From Brachypodium distachyon (taxonomy: Eukaryota > Streptophyta > Magnoliopsida > Poales > Poaceae): a stretch of DNA of 64,000 nt. The DNA is taken from assembly GCF_000005505.3 (NCBI RefSeq), contig NC_016132.3:32378914-32442913 (forward strand), read 5' to 3'. Positions 44,800 to 56,900 of the stretch are shown in pieces. Position 1 is the stretch's first letter. Each line of letters opens with the position of its first letter. Under the pieces are notes generated by a model that saw only the letters and a program-made list of their open reading frames with translations, did not search any database and was not told the origin of the DNA. Made by a program: the position numbers and the translations under genes.

Positions 44800-45442
44800 A
44801 GGAGAGGGGGGTGGCCAGGCAGGCCAGCAAGTGTATGAGCGATCGAGTGTGGAGTGGCGGTGACGAGTTGGTGGCTTAGTCAAATTAGTGGAGAGCACAT
44901 CGCCGTCACGTTTTCTTTAGACTCAATATGATGCCATAAAGTTCTCTCCTACTAGTGTACTGGCTATTTGGAGCACTATATATAATTGCTTTTTTTCTTC
45001 TTCTTATTCATGTCTTTAGTTTTGGTCCAAAGAGTTTAATTGGAATATGGCCGGCTTATACTCTGAGAATCTGCCGCGTGGAAGCACATCGATCGTTCAT
45101 ACTCCTAGCGAACTCTGGCATTGCCGCGTAAACATGCAAGTCCTGTTTTTTTCCCTTGTACGTGGTTAGCAATAAAAAATGCAATCAAATAATTTTGTTT
45201 TGTCATTCCAGTCAAATACCTGTATATGGTCATGTATATATGAACTTTATTCTTTTTCTTCGAGCTACTATGATCGCGTTTCTCTCCACCACTGGAGTAG
45301 TGTCTTTCTTAATCCCCATGCTAATGCTATACGCCCCTATAAAGTAAATCTAAATGAAACTATGGCCTTGATTGTTAACTACTGAAAGCTTTGTGGGACT
45401 AGGGGAAATAGTAAGAAATTTAATAAGAAATATAGGAAATTA
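44800..45442. other. Upstream region of the peptide gene, otherwise empty
   Basis: No second gene seen. Any distal control elements of the peptide gene would lie here, but none can be named. Confidence 0.4.
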
Positions 45443-45570
45443 TATTTCCTCCGTCCAACAAAATATGTCTCAACTTTTACTAAATTTGAATGCATCTATA
45501 CACTAAGTCATGTCTAGATACATCCAAATTTTGACAAACTTGAGACATCTTTTGTTGGATGGAGGGAGTA
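45443..45570. mobile_element. Stowaway-like MITE
   Basis: Ends tatttcctccgtccaacaaaa and inverted ttttgttggatggagggagta at TA borders; inner arms atgtctcaa / ttgagacat also match. Well preserved. Confidence 0.88.
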
Positions 45571-48063
45571 TAACAATTTACTATTTTTAGAAACTATAGA
45601 AATATAATAAGGAAAACACACAAAATTTCTTAGATCCATGAAATTTCCATAAAACACACACAAAAAATTCTTAGATCCATAAAAAATAATCTAAAACTAA
45701 ATACCCTGAAAAAAGTGAATTTCCATAAAGGTTCTTAACTCTTTTTAAAAGAGCGTACCTTTTCTATTTCTCAATAATTCTAAATTTCCTTTCATTTTTT
45801 CTCCTTAAATGTTCTCCTTTTGTTTTTCTCCCCAAATGGTTTTCGTCTTCTCTTGAAATTGGTGATTTCCTTTCTACATATTCTAGTACTTATTTTTCTC
45901 CACAAGGTATCATCGCACGGAATTCTCAGCTCAGTCAGTTGTGAAGTCTATGGCGAAGTATGCAGCATGCATGCATGTTTGGACTTCCCTGAGAATGATG
46001 ACCCTACACTATGTGTGTTGTTTATCTTGATGACGGTAGCATTGAGTTTTACAGCCGTTTTGGGTGGCCGACGCACCAGACTTAGACCGGAGACTTGATG
46101 TTTCTTCAGTTTTCTAATCTTTTTAAGTTGTAACTTTAAATATAATACTATGCTGAATTTTAATAATATGTGCGCATTGATTGATGGAGAGGCCCGGCCT
46201 TCCGTCCTTATCAGAAAAAATGTGTGTTGTTTATTGATCACGAGAAGCGAGAAGGTTTACAAAGGGCACGTATCAAGCTAGCACGTATCAAGGGTTGCCT
46301 AGACGGGACGTGTTTCCCTTCTAATCTTCTTGGAACTTTATGGTTTCTTTCATTCCTTGTGGTGGATCTCGGTGGCTCGTGTTGCTTGTGAATCAACTTG
46401 TTGTGACTTGAAGAGCTTCTGTTAAGGCATGCCTTTTCCGCAAAGACGTCCGGGTAAAAAAATGTGGTACAAACAGACGTCCGGGTCCTTATACATGCAT
46501 CTGTCCAAGGACGAAAGGATAGCCCTATTTGATTGGTTCTCGTACGGATGTATTGTCGTGTACTGTAGTTTTAAGCCACTCATCTTCAGCGCTGGCACAT
46601 CAAAAAAGGTGCGCACAAGTTTAACTAGGTTATCATATTTCTTGGTCAGCAGTTCTTGGGTGAACATAACGATTTTCATATTTTCATTATTGTACTATTG
46701 AAATTCTAAGGTTCAAATTTTGCGGAAGCTAATGTAGGTTCCCGATTTGTCACTCTGAGTACAGAAGCTCAATGAGGATCCAAGGGTGACAACAGACCAG
46801 GCCGAAAGTGTATCAGTCCATTCAACAATGGGCCTGTCCCGACCAGGCCACACCCACTAAAGATGAGTGGCGTAATTAAAACTCCCTTTTCTTTCCAAGC
46901 TCAGGACGAGAAACTTGGCGTGTGGCCGTGTGCTTGCTCGGGAATGGAAATAGTGGGAGTTAGATGTGCTGGTGTGGTGACCTACGTCGTTGCAATGTGA
47001 GCCACGTCAAATAGTGTACACATCGCTGTCGAATTAGCTCACTTTTCTTTCCAAGCTCGAATCAAAACCAAAACTCTTCTCCGACTGAGAGTAGTAGCAG
47101 CAGACAGTGCTGTGCATCATTACACGTAGGTCGGCGTTAGTTTCTTGACTTCTTCTGGTCAGGTTTCAAATAATTGTGTTCAACCAAACAATTTGATAGC
47201 GATGGAGTGTGTCGGCTGAGGCTGCCACAGCGTGCCGCGTGTTAGCTCCTCCTTCGTGCGCCCGACAAATCGTCTAATGTGAATATGCCCAACCCCAGTG
47301 CTCCATTTTGGCGAGCGAATTGCGTTTCTTATTCTTTTAACGAGATGCAAAACTACGTCCGAAGGAATATATACTGTGTACCCGTACATGAACAACACGC
47401 GATGTATATGCACGTTGAACGCACTAGCTAAGGTGCTAGACTGTACTCTATCCGACACAATAATAAGTGTCTCAGATTTAATATAACCTTACGAAGTACT
47501 TGTCTTTTCTATTCTTACCAAATTAAACTACCGGAGTGTGATGCCAATCCACGAATGCGGGTACACATGTAAACTGTCAAAAATTATTAAACAAGCCGTA
47601 GTCATATTCATGTCAGTTGTTCCATCGTGTCAAGTATGCTGCATTTTACTCTGTCCTGTCGGGGTCTTCTTGCCAACACGCTTAATTCGTTCCTGCATGC
47701 ACTCCCCTCTGGTTCGACCAAGTCCTTCTCGGAGAAGACCGGTTCAAAGAATCTGGCCGAAGCGCGCAAAGCTGAGCCTACCACGACGCGCCGCGTTTGG
47801 TTCGTGCGCCCGAGCGAAACTCCCCGCGTGTTGCACCGCCGCCGCGGGCAGCAGCGTGTGAGCGTCCAGCTCATGGCCCGCCCGGCCTTGTACTTTTGTG
47901 CCCATGATAATAACACCCCCTCTAGCCTCTCTGCTCCCCACTTCATTAGCGCAACGGCGGCGCCTAGTGCTCAGGTTTCGGTCAACAAGCTGTGTTCCTC
48001 AATTATTTTCAGGAGATGGACACGTGTACTAGATTGACGTGACGGAGGAACTACACTGTTTAC
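45571..48063. other. Intergenic with a possible LINE 3' relic
   Basis: Positions about 46100-46220 (aagttgtaacttt, then aggcccggcct and an A-run after cttatcag) resemble the 3' tail of grass LINEs, but no coding part is attached. No gene is supported in the rest, including the GC-richer stretch 47640-47960. Confidence 0.35.
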
Positions 48064-48086
48064 GTGCCCAACACAGCAGAATATGT
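48064..48086. repeat. 23-bp direct repeat left of the Mutator-like element
   Basis: Identical to 48718-48740. Removing the element and one target duplication leaves the two copies 38 bp apart, so a short tandem duplication predated the insertion. Confidence 0.85.
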
Positions 48087-48101
48087 CCTTGTCAGCCGTA
48101 A

Positions 48102-48708
48102 GGAACCCGGATCCTCTGACGCGAAGAAGAAAAGTCAGAGGTGACTTTCCTTCACCAAACATACGTTTCGCATGCCGCCGCGTCCCCTTGCTCTTTTCGT
48201 CGCAGGCCCGCCGCCTGCTCGCGTGGTCTGCTCGTGCCGCTGCCAGGTCCGGGAGGCTGCAGGGGACATCGCGGCGTCGGTGGTGGCGTGAATCGCGACG
48301 GCGTCGACACAAATTGCAGTGGCGACGACTGGCGTCGGGCGTCGGGCCGAGTACCGGCAACGCGGGGTTCGGCGGTGCTGGTGCTGGTGCCGCCTCCTCC
48401 GGCTTCGGGTGCTCCGCATGCGTCGCCGGCAGCACATCCTCGCCGTCGAAGTACAGTGCCGCCGCACACGCGGAGGACGCTGACGAGCCGTCGTCGTTTT
48501 GGCCAAACATCCGCCGATTCCATTTTCTTCTCTCCGGATGGCGGGCGGCGTGCAGGTGCAGGTGGCGGATCAACTCGCGGTGCCGGCGTGCCCGTGTTAG
48601 TTGCTGATTTCGTTTTTCTTTTATTTTATTTTTTGGAATGAAAACGTCCGTTTGCCGAAGGAAAGTCACCTTCTGACTTCTCTTCTTCACGTTAGAGGAT
48701 CCGGATCC
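48102..48708. mobile_element. Mutator-like element with GC-rich interior (Pack-MULE-like)
   Basis: 607 bp. Terminal inverted repeats of about 70 bp: left begins ggaacccggatcctct, right (inverted) ggatccggatcctct, matching on through gtgactttccttc. Flanks cagccgtaa (48093-48101) and cagccctaa (48709-48717) form a 9-bp target duplication with one mismatch, the Mutator size. The interior (about 48175-48640) is far more GC-rich than its surroundings and has open frames on both strands, as when a gene fragment is captured. No transposase, so it would depend on MULE transposase supplied in trans. The donor gene is not recognised. Confidence 0.82.
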
Positions 48709-48717
48709 CAGCCCTAA

Positions 48718-48740
48718 GTGCCCAACACAGCAGAATATGT
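48718..48740. repeat. 23-bp direct repeat right of the Mutator-like element
   Basis: Second copy of 48064-48086, directly after the right target duplication. Confidence 0.85.
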
Positions 48741-48782
48741 ATCACGTATTGTTACACCGTTGAACCACGTACACGTGAAATA

Positions 48783-48855
48783 TAGATCTCTCCGATTCGT
48801 AAAAAGTGTCGCCCAATACAAAATAGACGAAACGTTTTATGAGTCGAAGGGAGTA
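48783..48855. mobile_element. Very short Stowaway-like MITE
   Basis: About 73 bp; ends tagatctctccgattcgtaa and inverted ttatgagtcgaagggagta, a deleted form of the family. Confidence 0.65.
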
Positions 48856-49008
48856 TTTGAATTTTGAGACTACTCGCATCTCACCAATGATAGGGTTTTA
48901 AAAAAGGTTGTAACACTGGTGCCTGCTTGCCATGATGATCGGTCTTGAGCAACTTACTCATCTGTTCTGTTCTTCTGTATCTGGTTCCTGGTGCCTGGCT
49001 GTAACACT
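48856..49008 (+). other. Probable LINE 3' relic, left half
   Basis: With 50571-50645 this would make one 3' tail (gtaaggttgtaac...aatggggttaccctcttttccgaaaaaa), split by the retroposon at 49023. No ORF remains. Confidence 0.35.
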
Positions 49009-49022
49009 TGTAAGGTTGTAAC
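49009..49022. other. Target-site duplication, left
   Basis: tgtaaggttgtaac, identical to 50555-50568; possibly 16 bp if two T residues of the tail are counted. Confidence 0.85.
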
Positions 49023-50554
49023 TTTTTTTTTCGAACCGGAGTCCGAAAGACTCGATCTATTAATTAAAATTAAAAAGAATATAGTTGTCCAGTTAATTTA
49101 CGGAAAACAAGACGAAAACCGTAACAAACGTCCATGGCGCCGTCATGGAGCATGACCGCACCAAGAAGCACACTGCCCGACCTGGCCACCCACACTCACT
49201 CAACGCACGCAGCCGAGAAGATATCTGTCGAGATTGCTCGCAGAAGTCATTGTCATCACACAAACACTCCTCCTGAGCTGGCGACTCCGACTTCCCCTAC
49301 CAACGCCCAAGAACGGGTCACTGTCTCTGCACACTTGCAAGCTCGCGTCAGTCAATGCCAAACAGTCGGCCACTCATGCCAACGACCAAGTGGCGCCGAT
49401 TCTGATGCCGAGCTTCGAAGGGACAATATGCAAGGCATGCGCCAAATAAGAACCCCGCAGATCGGACCACCCATCACCAAGTCATCGTCATCACACATCA
49501 CTCCTCTGAGCTGGTGACTCCGACTTCCCAGCGACGAAGCAAAACAAACCTTGGAGAGCCATCGAACACGCCAGAAGGACCGACTACCAAAAACCATCAC
49601 CGCAGTCCAAACTCCACTCGACCGTCGTCGATGCCACAAGAGACGCCAACGCACTCCACCCAGCCAGGCGCCCACAAACCACAGGTCCCAAGGTCAATGC
49701 CTCCTCCACAAGCGATGCCTCCAAGGAGGGAAGTGACGCAGCCAGTGCCACCATCGCCCGATCCAAAATGGATCTAGGGATTCCCCCGAGCTCGGCTAGA
49801 GAGGAGAAGGTAGGACCAGGACAAATCAACGATGCCTCCAAGAAGGTGAGCGACGCCCACGGACGCCGCCATCGCAGGCTCCAGCCAAGGTCGAAGCTCG
49901 ACTTTCGCCGAGGACTGATCTACGAGCTCCTCGCACAAGCAGCCACGCCCTGCAAACTGCAGCCACACCCACCCACGAAGGAGTGGCGCTAGAACCACGA
50001 CCGCAGAAGACCACCAAACCCGTAGAAGCAAACTTCAATGCGAGCCAAGCCAAGAATGCCACCGACCACCATCCATCCGCTACGTCCGAGCTCCTAGGCC
50101 CAGATCCGGCCGGATCCAGCCCACGACGAAGCCCAGCCGCAGGGGGGGACTGCGCCGCCCGCAGCCATCCTGCCCGTTGCATCTCGGTGCCTGATGGAGC
50201 CGCGCCGCTGGCCTCTGCTTGGAGACGCCCATGGCCAGCCACCACACTACCCCGGCGCGCCCCGCTCGCCCCGCCGCCGGCCTCCGCCGCCCGCCTTGCC
50301 GCCCGCCCCGCGCCGCAAGCCCCTGCCGCCGGCCCTTGACGCCGGCCCCGCGCCGCAAAATCCTGCGAGAAGAGGCCCTGCCGCCACCGTCCGCCGTATG
50401 GACTTAGCCTGACGGCCTCATCCGGCAGCGGCGAGGGGGAGAGGGGAGCAGGAGAGGGCTGGGGGCGGCGGCGGCTAGGGTTTCGCCCGAGCCGCCCCCT
50501 GGAGCGACGCGAGCGTGGGGGGAAGCCCTGGTTTGGCTTGTTGTGCTTGCCTTC
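49023..50554 (-). mobile_element. Minus-strand LINE-derived retroposon, ~1.53 kb
   Basis: Flanked by a 14-bp target duplication. The left end is a T-run (poly(A) on the minus strand) preceded in element sense by gatcgagtctttcggactcc, a common grass LINE tail. The other end is GC-rich with aaaccctagccgccgcc-like sequence. No RT or endonuclease is present, so it is an internally deleted or non-autonomous element mobilised by a LINE in trans. Open frames on both strands are low-complexity and not accepted as genes. Confidence 0.75.
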
Positions 50555-50568
50555 TGTAAGGTTGTAAC
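50555..50568. other. Target-site duplication, right
   Basis: Identical to 49009-49022. Confidence 0.85.
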
Positions 50569-50645
50569 TTACTAATGAAATATGTGTATTCATACCTTCT
50601 TGATTGTACAATGAGATACCAATGATGGAATGGGGTTACCCTCTT

Positions 50646-51408
50646 TTCCGAAAAAAATTACTAGTTCTACCCAAAAGGATCCAGCATAAAATTCTTTTGG
50701 ACCTATCAATTTCCAAATGATGTATCATTTAGCATCATTTAACTCAAGGACAGTCACCGGAAAAGGTGCTAGCTAGTACCTCCATCTTGTGGTGCCTTGT
50801 TATATATTTTGTTTGTTTTATTAAATTTACTTATTGTCATGGTCGTTTGATTTATCCATATTGTTTACGTACTTCTTACACATAATTGATTCACCGTAAG
50901 GCCCCTTCTTTTCGGCTGCACCTTCTCTAGTGCCATGCATTTTTGGTTGAATTTCTTAGGTAAGCTGCTGCTACAAGAAGACGTGAGACATTGTCCTTGT
51001 CCTATCTTTTTAGCTTCTATAAATTCAGCTTACTGTCTCATTTAAGTAGAAAAAGTCTATAACTACACCCTTACACTTCACTTGTGTCTTGTTTAATTGA
51101 CATTATCATTCTTTTTACTGGTTTACTATGGAACAAGCAATCCGTATATGAATTAGAAATCCTGCCACATATTTCATGCTAGCTAGAACTAACATATTGG
51201 TAAACTGGTGGTGCGATGGTGCAAGGTTGAACTGATATTTTTGCATGCCTGATCATGCGATGGTGCATATTGAACAGTTGTTTAGATCATACAATGGTGT
51301 TGCACACTGAACTGTACAAATGATACGATGGTGAACCATTAATTGAGATTTTATCATTTGAGACACAAAACGTACATACATATCCATTAACAAAACATAA
51401 GGTCAAAT
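50646..51408. other. Region upstream of the LINE
   Basis: AT-rich. Repeats of a gcgatggtg/acaatggtg motif occur at about 51210-51330. May include LINE 5' UTR; no target duplication matching the LINE's 3' flank was found. Confidence 0.35.
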
Positions 51409-53676
51409 ATGCCTTCGTCTCCAGCCCCACCAGAGGCGACCAGCCCGGCGACCCCGGTCGCCGTCGCCATCACCCCCCTCCCAGCTAGCCACCAGCCCCT
51501 TCCCCACATCCCCATCCCAGCCTCCTCCACCCCAGCGCGTTTCTCTTGGGCGGACGCCTGCGACGAAGCAGAGGATGGGGAGTTCGTTCGCGACTCCCCG
51601 CAACCTTCCCCTGCACCGGCCATCCGGATCCGCTCTGTGGTGGTCCGGGCTGATGGCTCTAGCCCAGATCTGTACTATGTTCCCTCGCAGAGAAGATCCC
51701 CTGCTGCTGGCAGGCAAGCCCTTGCCTTCAATGCGAGATCTGTGGAGAGCCGCGCAATTACTGCAGATCCGCCGCTCCCTCCTGCTGGCTCCCCGCCGCC
51801 CGGGCAACCCCTTCTCTTCAATGCGGCCAGATCCGGTGGGTCGGGGGATTTAGGGATGGGCAGATGGTTTTTGCCACCCCCTCCCCCTGGCTCGCCTCCC
51901 CATGGGCAGCCCCGCCTCCTTGGTTCCTTCCCGCCTCGGGTGCACTCACCGCACATTCACTCCCCTGTGGCTCGTCAAGTCCCATCGCGGACGGCGCGAC
52001 AAGATGGAGATTCAAGTCGCCATGAAGCGTGTTGGCAGCTCGTTAAGCGTCCTGACTGGTGGCGTTGCGAGAACCGAGGCGTGCCTCAGCTGGCAGCCAC
52101 GAATGCGAAGGAGGAGCACCGGGCCGCGCTTTTAAGGCGCATGCACGGCCGATGCTTCCGCTGCCTTAGCGCTCACCATAAAGCCTCCAGTTGCCACGAG
52201 CCACAGCATTGCTGGAAGTGTCACCGCCCAGAACACTTGGAGAACGCTTGCCGTGCTGCGCCTGCCTCGCCACCGCCGCCCCCTCCTAGCCTTCGTGCCC
52301 GGCCGGTCTCCACCGGTCTCTCCTTCGCTGACGTCCTCATGGCTGGAGGCGGTGATTTCCAGGGATGCCCGGAGGAGGACCACAGCGTGATCGCTCCATC
52401 TGCCGGGAGGACACCACGACCTTCAACTTCTAGGTGTGGATGGCGAACCCGATGGCGCTGCCTCGACGTCACAACTTCTGGCTGATGGAGAACAAGGACG
52501 CGTCAAACCCTACAGTGCCTCCCTTCATGCCGGTCGCCATCCACGACACGCCGGCCGCGGGCATCGAGGGACGCCGCAGTTCCCTGCTCATCCACATCGA
52601 CGTGGTGGAGGACATGACGTCCCTAACCCCGGCTCGGGAGGGAGGCTCGGTTCCCTCGCGCGGCCGACGCGTCATCCAGGGCTACGCCTGGGACTTTGAG
52701 GAGCCGGACACGGGCAGGCGCGATGACGGGCGCCGCCCAGCTCCACGGACGAGGAACTGCAAGGACTGGCGCCGCGACGGACGCCACGACGGCGATGCCG
52801 ATGGGCGCCATGATCGTTCCGGTCGCCGGGACGGGCGCAAGGGCTCCTCCTTCATCTCCCGCCTTGCTAGGGCGCCGCCTTACCCGCAGCGCAAGTCCGT
52901 TCCCGCTGACGCGTCCTCACGCTATGGCGGTCGCCGGATGGTTTCCGCTGGCCCCCTGCGTCTCCACCACTGCTCGGTGGTGCGCTCCCCTGCGCGCAAG
53001 ACGGCGACCCCGGGTTGCTCGCCTTCCTTGGGCTGCAGGGATGCACTGGTGCCGTGCGGCCCCTCTCCTCCACCGCCGACCACTGCCATGTCTCCCCCGA
53101 CGGCTGCCACGGACGTCAATGACCTCGGCATCTCCCTCACCTCGCTCTCTCTGCAGGTCACGCCGTCCCCGCCGACCCCCCTCCTTGCTCTGCCACCTCG
53201 CCTTGGTGACGTCGGGGCCGAACTTTGGCCCGCCGCCGTCGCTCGCGCTGCCATCTTCGCCCCGCGTGGAAGATTTCTTCGCAGCCATTTGCATGGATGG
53301 GCCGGCACCGATTCTCGCGACTCCGGCGACAGCTGTGCAGGTTACCTCCCCGACACCTGCTGCGCTCCCTCCGACCACGGTCCGCCGTAGCACCAAGATC
53401 GCTGCCCGCCCATTGTCTGGCGTTTCATCTACGCTGGCAGCACAGACGCTGATGGCACGCCGGCTTGGTTCTCTTCCGCCGGCGGCACCTTTCGATGATG
53501 AGACACGGGAGGCCTACATCAAGCTCTTCAAGGAACCGCTGTCGGACCAGGCGATTGCGGCCATCGGGAGCCTCGTTGCGAAGGTGAGGAGGTGCAAGAA
53601 GACCCCCCGAGTTGCGGGCACTGGGCGGGGGATGGGACGCGGTGCTGGCCGCGGCCGTGGCATCGCTGTCAACTAG
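51409..53676 (+). pseudogene. LINE ORF1 (RNA-binding, zinc-knuckle protein)
   Basis: ATG 51409 opens MPSSPAPPEATSP. A Pro/Ser-rich N-terminus leads to two CCHC knuckles around residues 250-280 (CFRCLSAHHKASSC and CWKCHRPEHLENAC), then a Pro-rich linker with FADVLMAGGG. The frame stops at 52485 and continues in overlapping frames; the end at 53676 carries EAYIKLFKEPLSDQAIAAIG, the usual C-terminus of plant LINE ORF1, then a Gly/Arg tail. At least two frame slips are required. The protein would coat LINE RNA. Confidence 0.8.
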
Positions 53677-53942
53677 ATGCTGCACCGAATCAAGATGTCG
53701 CGGCGACTCCGGCTGCTACTGTGGTCGGGCTGTGCTCCGAGTAGATGTCGTCGCGTTTCTAGAACTCGTCGTTTACTTTCAGAACTTGCTGTTATGTGGT
53801 CGTCGTCTTCGTGTGTCTCCGGTCTGAACTACTATCATCGAGCTACATGTTATTGTCGTCGTGCTGTCACTTTTGCGCCCCCTGTTTCGTTAAAGCTCTT
53901 CCCTCGCCGTCTTGCCTTGGTGTGGTTCCCTCCCCGCCTATA

Positions 53943-56900
53943 ATGGCGACAACGGTTCCTTCCCCATCCCCGGCGGGTGGATCTTTGAGGTTGCTGTGCT
54001 GGAATGTGCGCGGGTTGAACAACCCGGTTCGCTGCGTGGCAGTTCGTGCTCTGACGGCCAACGCTCGTGCCTCTATTGTTTGCCTGCAGGAGACAAAGCT
54101 CCAGCTCGTTTCAAGGACGGACGTGATCAACATTTTAGGCGCCGACTTTGCTGACGATTTTGGTTTCCTGCCTGCGGACGGCACTCGCGGGGGCATCCTG
54201 CTGGCGGCATCGCAACGGCTCTTCTCGCTCAGTAACTTCTCTTGCACCGCGAACACGATCTCCACGACGGTCACTTGGCGGGCAGATGGTTCCTCCTGGA
54301 ACATCTCGGGAGTTTACGGCCCGCAGGGTGAGGGACAGAAGGTTGCTTTCATTTAGGAACTTTGGGACTTGGCAACAACGCAGGGGGCGAGCTGGCTCGC
54401 CATTGGGGACTTCAATCTCATCTACAAGGCCACGGATAAGAACAATCTTCTCCTTAACTGACGACTCATGGCGCGCTTTAAACGGGCCCTGGATTCCATG
54501 GCGCTCAGGGAGCTTCCTGTCTTGGGGAGAAGATTCACCTGGTCCAACGAGCAAGGCGTGCCCACCCTCACCAGGATCGACCGCATCTTCTGCTTTGGGG
54601 ACTGGGATCTCCTCTTCCCTCGGCTACCCTTCAGGCCCTTCCCGCCGTGGTCTCGGATCACGCCCCCCTCCTCATGCTTGGCGCTGAATTCTTCCCCAAG
54701 CCACACGCCTTCCGCTTCGAGGCCTTCTGGACGCGCATGGAGGGCTTCATGGATGTGGTGCGCGCAGCCTGGGAAGCCCCTGTCTCCTCCCACGACAAGG
54801 CCCGTTGCCTCCATGTCAAGCTTGCTCGCACGGCCAAAGCCCTCTCGTCTTGGCACAAATCCAACTTCGCTGACATACGCCTGCAGATGGCCGTTGCCTT
54901 GGAGGTTGTTGGCCAACTGGACGTAGCCCAAGAGCTCCGCACCCTCTCCCCTGCGGAATGGCGCCTCCATGCTTTGATGAAGCGCAAGTACGCGGGCCTT
55001 GCAATCATCGCCAAGATTAAGATTAGGCAGTGAGCTCGCTTGTCCACCATTAAGCTCGGGGACGCCAACACCCGGTTCTTCCACATCAGGGCCAACGGGC
55101 GGAGAAGGAAGAACTCCATCCAGACGCTGTCTTCGGGGGCCGGGCTCGCCGTCACCCATGAGGAGAAGGAGGGTGTCATCCGCGACCATTTTTCTTCCTT
55201 CCTGGGCACCGCCTCCGCTCGCTCTACCTGCCTCAACTGGGACGAACTCGGCTATGTCAGGAGGGATCTCTCCTGCCTTGAAGCTCCTTTCACGATGGGA
55301 GAGATCAAGGCCGCCGTCTTCAGCCTCCCGACGGAGAAGGCTCCGGGCCCGGACGGATTCACCGGTAGGTTCTTTCGGGCGTGCTGGGATATTATCAAAG
55401 CCGATCTTCATGGGGCCATTCTCTTCCTCTCGAGTGCCGGCAGCCGTGTGCCCCCTCTCATGAACTCGGCAAATTTCGTGCTCCTTCCAAAAAAAGGGGA
55501 TGCCCTGTCCATTCGCGACTACCGCCCGATTAGCCTCATTCATAGTATCGTGAAAATCTTCTCCAAGCTGATGGCTTTTCGCCTCGCGCCCATGCTCCCG
55601 GACATTGTCTCCGTCAACCAGTCCGCGTTCGTCAAGAAGCGATGCATCCATGAAAACTTTGTGTGTGCAAGGGATCACCTGAGCACTGCACAGAAGGAAG
55701 GAAAAAGGGTGCTTTCTGAAGCTCGACATCTCCAAAGCTTTTGACTCCGTCTCTTGGCCCTATCTTCTGGAGGTTCTCTCGGTGATTGGCTTCGGGCCAA
55801 AATGGCGGCAATGGGTTTGCTCGCTGCTTTCCTCGGCTTCCTCCAAGGTGCTCCTCAACGGGGTACCAGGCACGCAGATCAAACACGCGAGGGGCCTTCG
55901 GCAGGGCGATCCGCTGTCCCCCATGCTGTTCATCATCGCGATTGACCCTTTGCACCACTTACTCCGACGAGCGGGAGACTGCGGCGTACTGCAGCGACTA
56001 CATGATGCTACTGCGCGTGCGAGTGTCTCCCTCTACGCGGATGACGCGGGTATCTTCGCTAGACCACTAGCGGAGGAGCTCGCTATTATTCATCGGTGCT
56101 GGGTGTCTTTGGTGACGCCTCCGGCCTCCGCACAAACCTGGAGAAGTCCGAGCTCTTTTTGGTCGGGTGCGATGACAACGAAGCCGCCGCCGCACTTGCT
56201 GCTTTTCCGGCTAAACAGGGCTCCTTCCCTTGCTCCTACCTGGGTCTTCCCCTTTCCCTGACGAGACTCAAAGGCGCTGCATTCCAACCTTTGATCGACA
56301 AGGTCGGTGCGCGTCTGGCAGGCTGGAAGGGCGTCCACTTCACTCGGGCGGGGAGAATCACCCTTGCCTAGTCTGTCCTCTCGGCAATGGTCACCTATCA
56401 CCTCACGGCATTCGCTCTTCCCGCGTGGGTCCTCAAAAGAATTAAAAAGCTCATGCGCGTGTTTGTCTGGACGCGGAAGCGAGGGCCGGATCAGGCCGAT
56501 TCATCCATCTCGCTGGTGAACTGGAGCACGGTTTGCTGGCCGAAACCCCTCGGTGGCCTTGGAATGCCAGACCTCTGCCACTTTGGGAGGGCCCTCCTGA
56601 CAGGGCCAGACCTTGGGTAGGCCTACCTATCCCTTGTGACGAGTCAGACCGGGCGCTCTTCAGGGCGGCGACGAAGATCACCTTGGGGAACGGCGAAACG
56701 GCGCAATTCTGGCATGATGCATGGCTGCCGGATGGTTCCTCGTCGGCCCAACGCTGGCCGAGGCTCCTGGCCATTGCCACCAGGAAGCAGCACACAGTGC
56801 GGAAGGAGCTTACGTCGCACAATTGGGTGCGCTCCCTCCTGAAGATTGACACCGCGGAGCAGATGGCGGACTTCGTGGAACTTTGGACATGCATTCGCGA

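Noticed and set aside
45820..46098. Hydrophobic 92-codon open frame
   Set aside because: No proper domain or signal architecture; overlaps AT-rich sequence and a possible LINE tail.
47971..48690. 239-codon minus-strand frame
   Set aside because: It runs through both inverted repeats and the target duplication of the Mutator-like element, so it cannot be one native gene; the interior may hold a captured fragment only.
49826..50611. 261-codon minus-strand frame rich in Ala/Gly/Arg
   Set aside because: Starts outside the retroposon and crosses its boundary; composition is typical of GC-rich noncoding sequence.
51000..51408. Target-site duplication for the LINE
   Set aside because: I searched for the sequence following the A-run (acctatggtatc) upstream of ORF1 and found no match, so the 5' boundary is left open.
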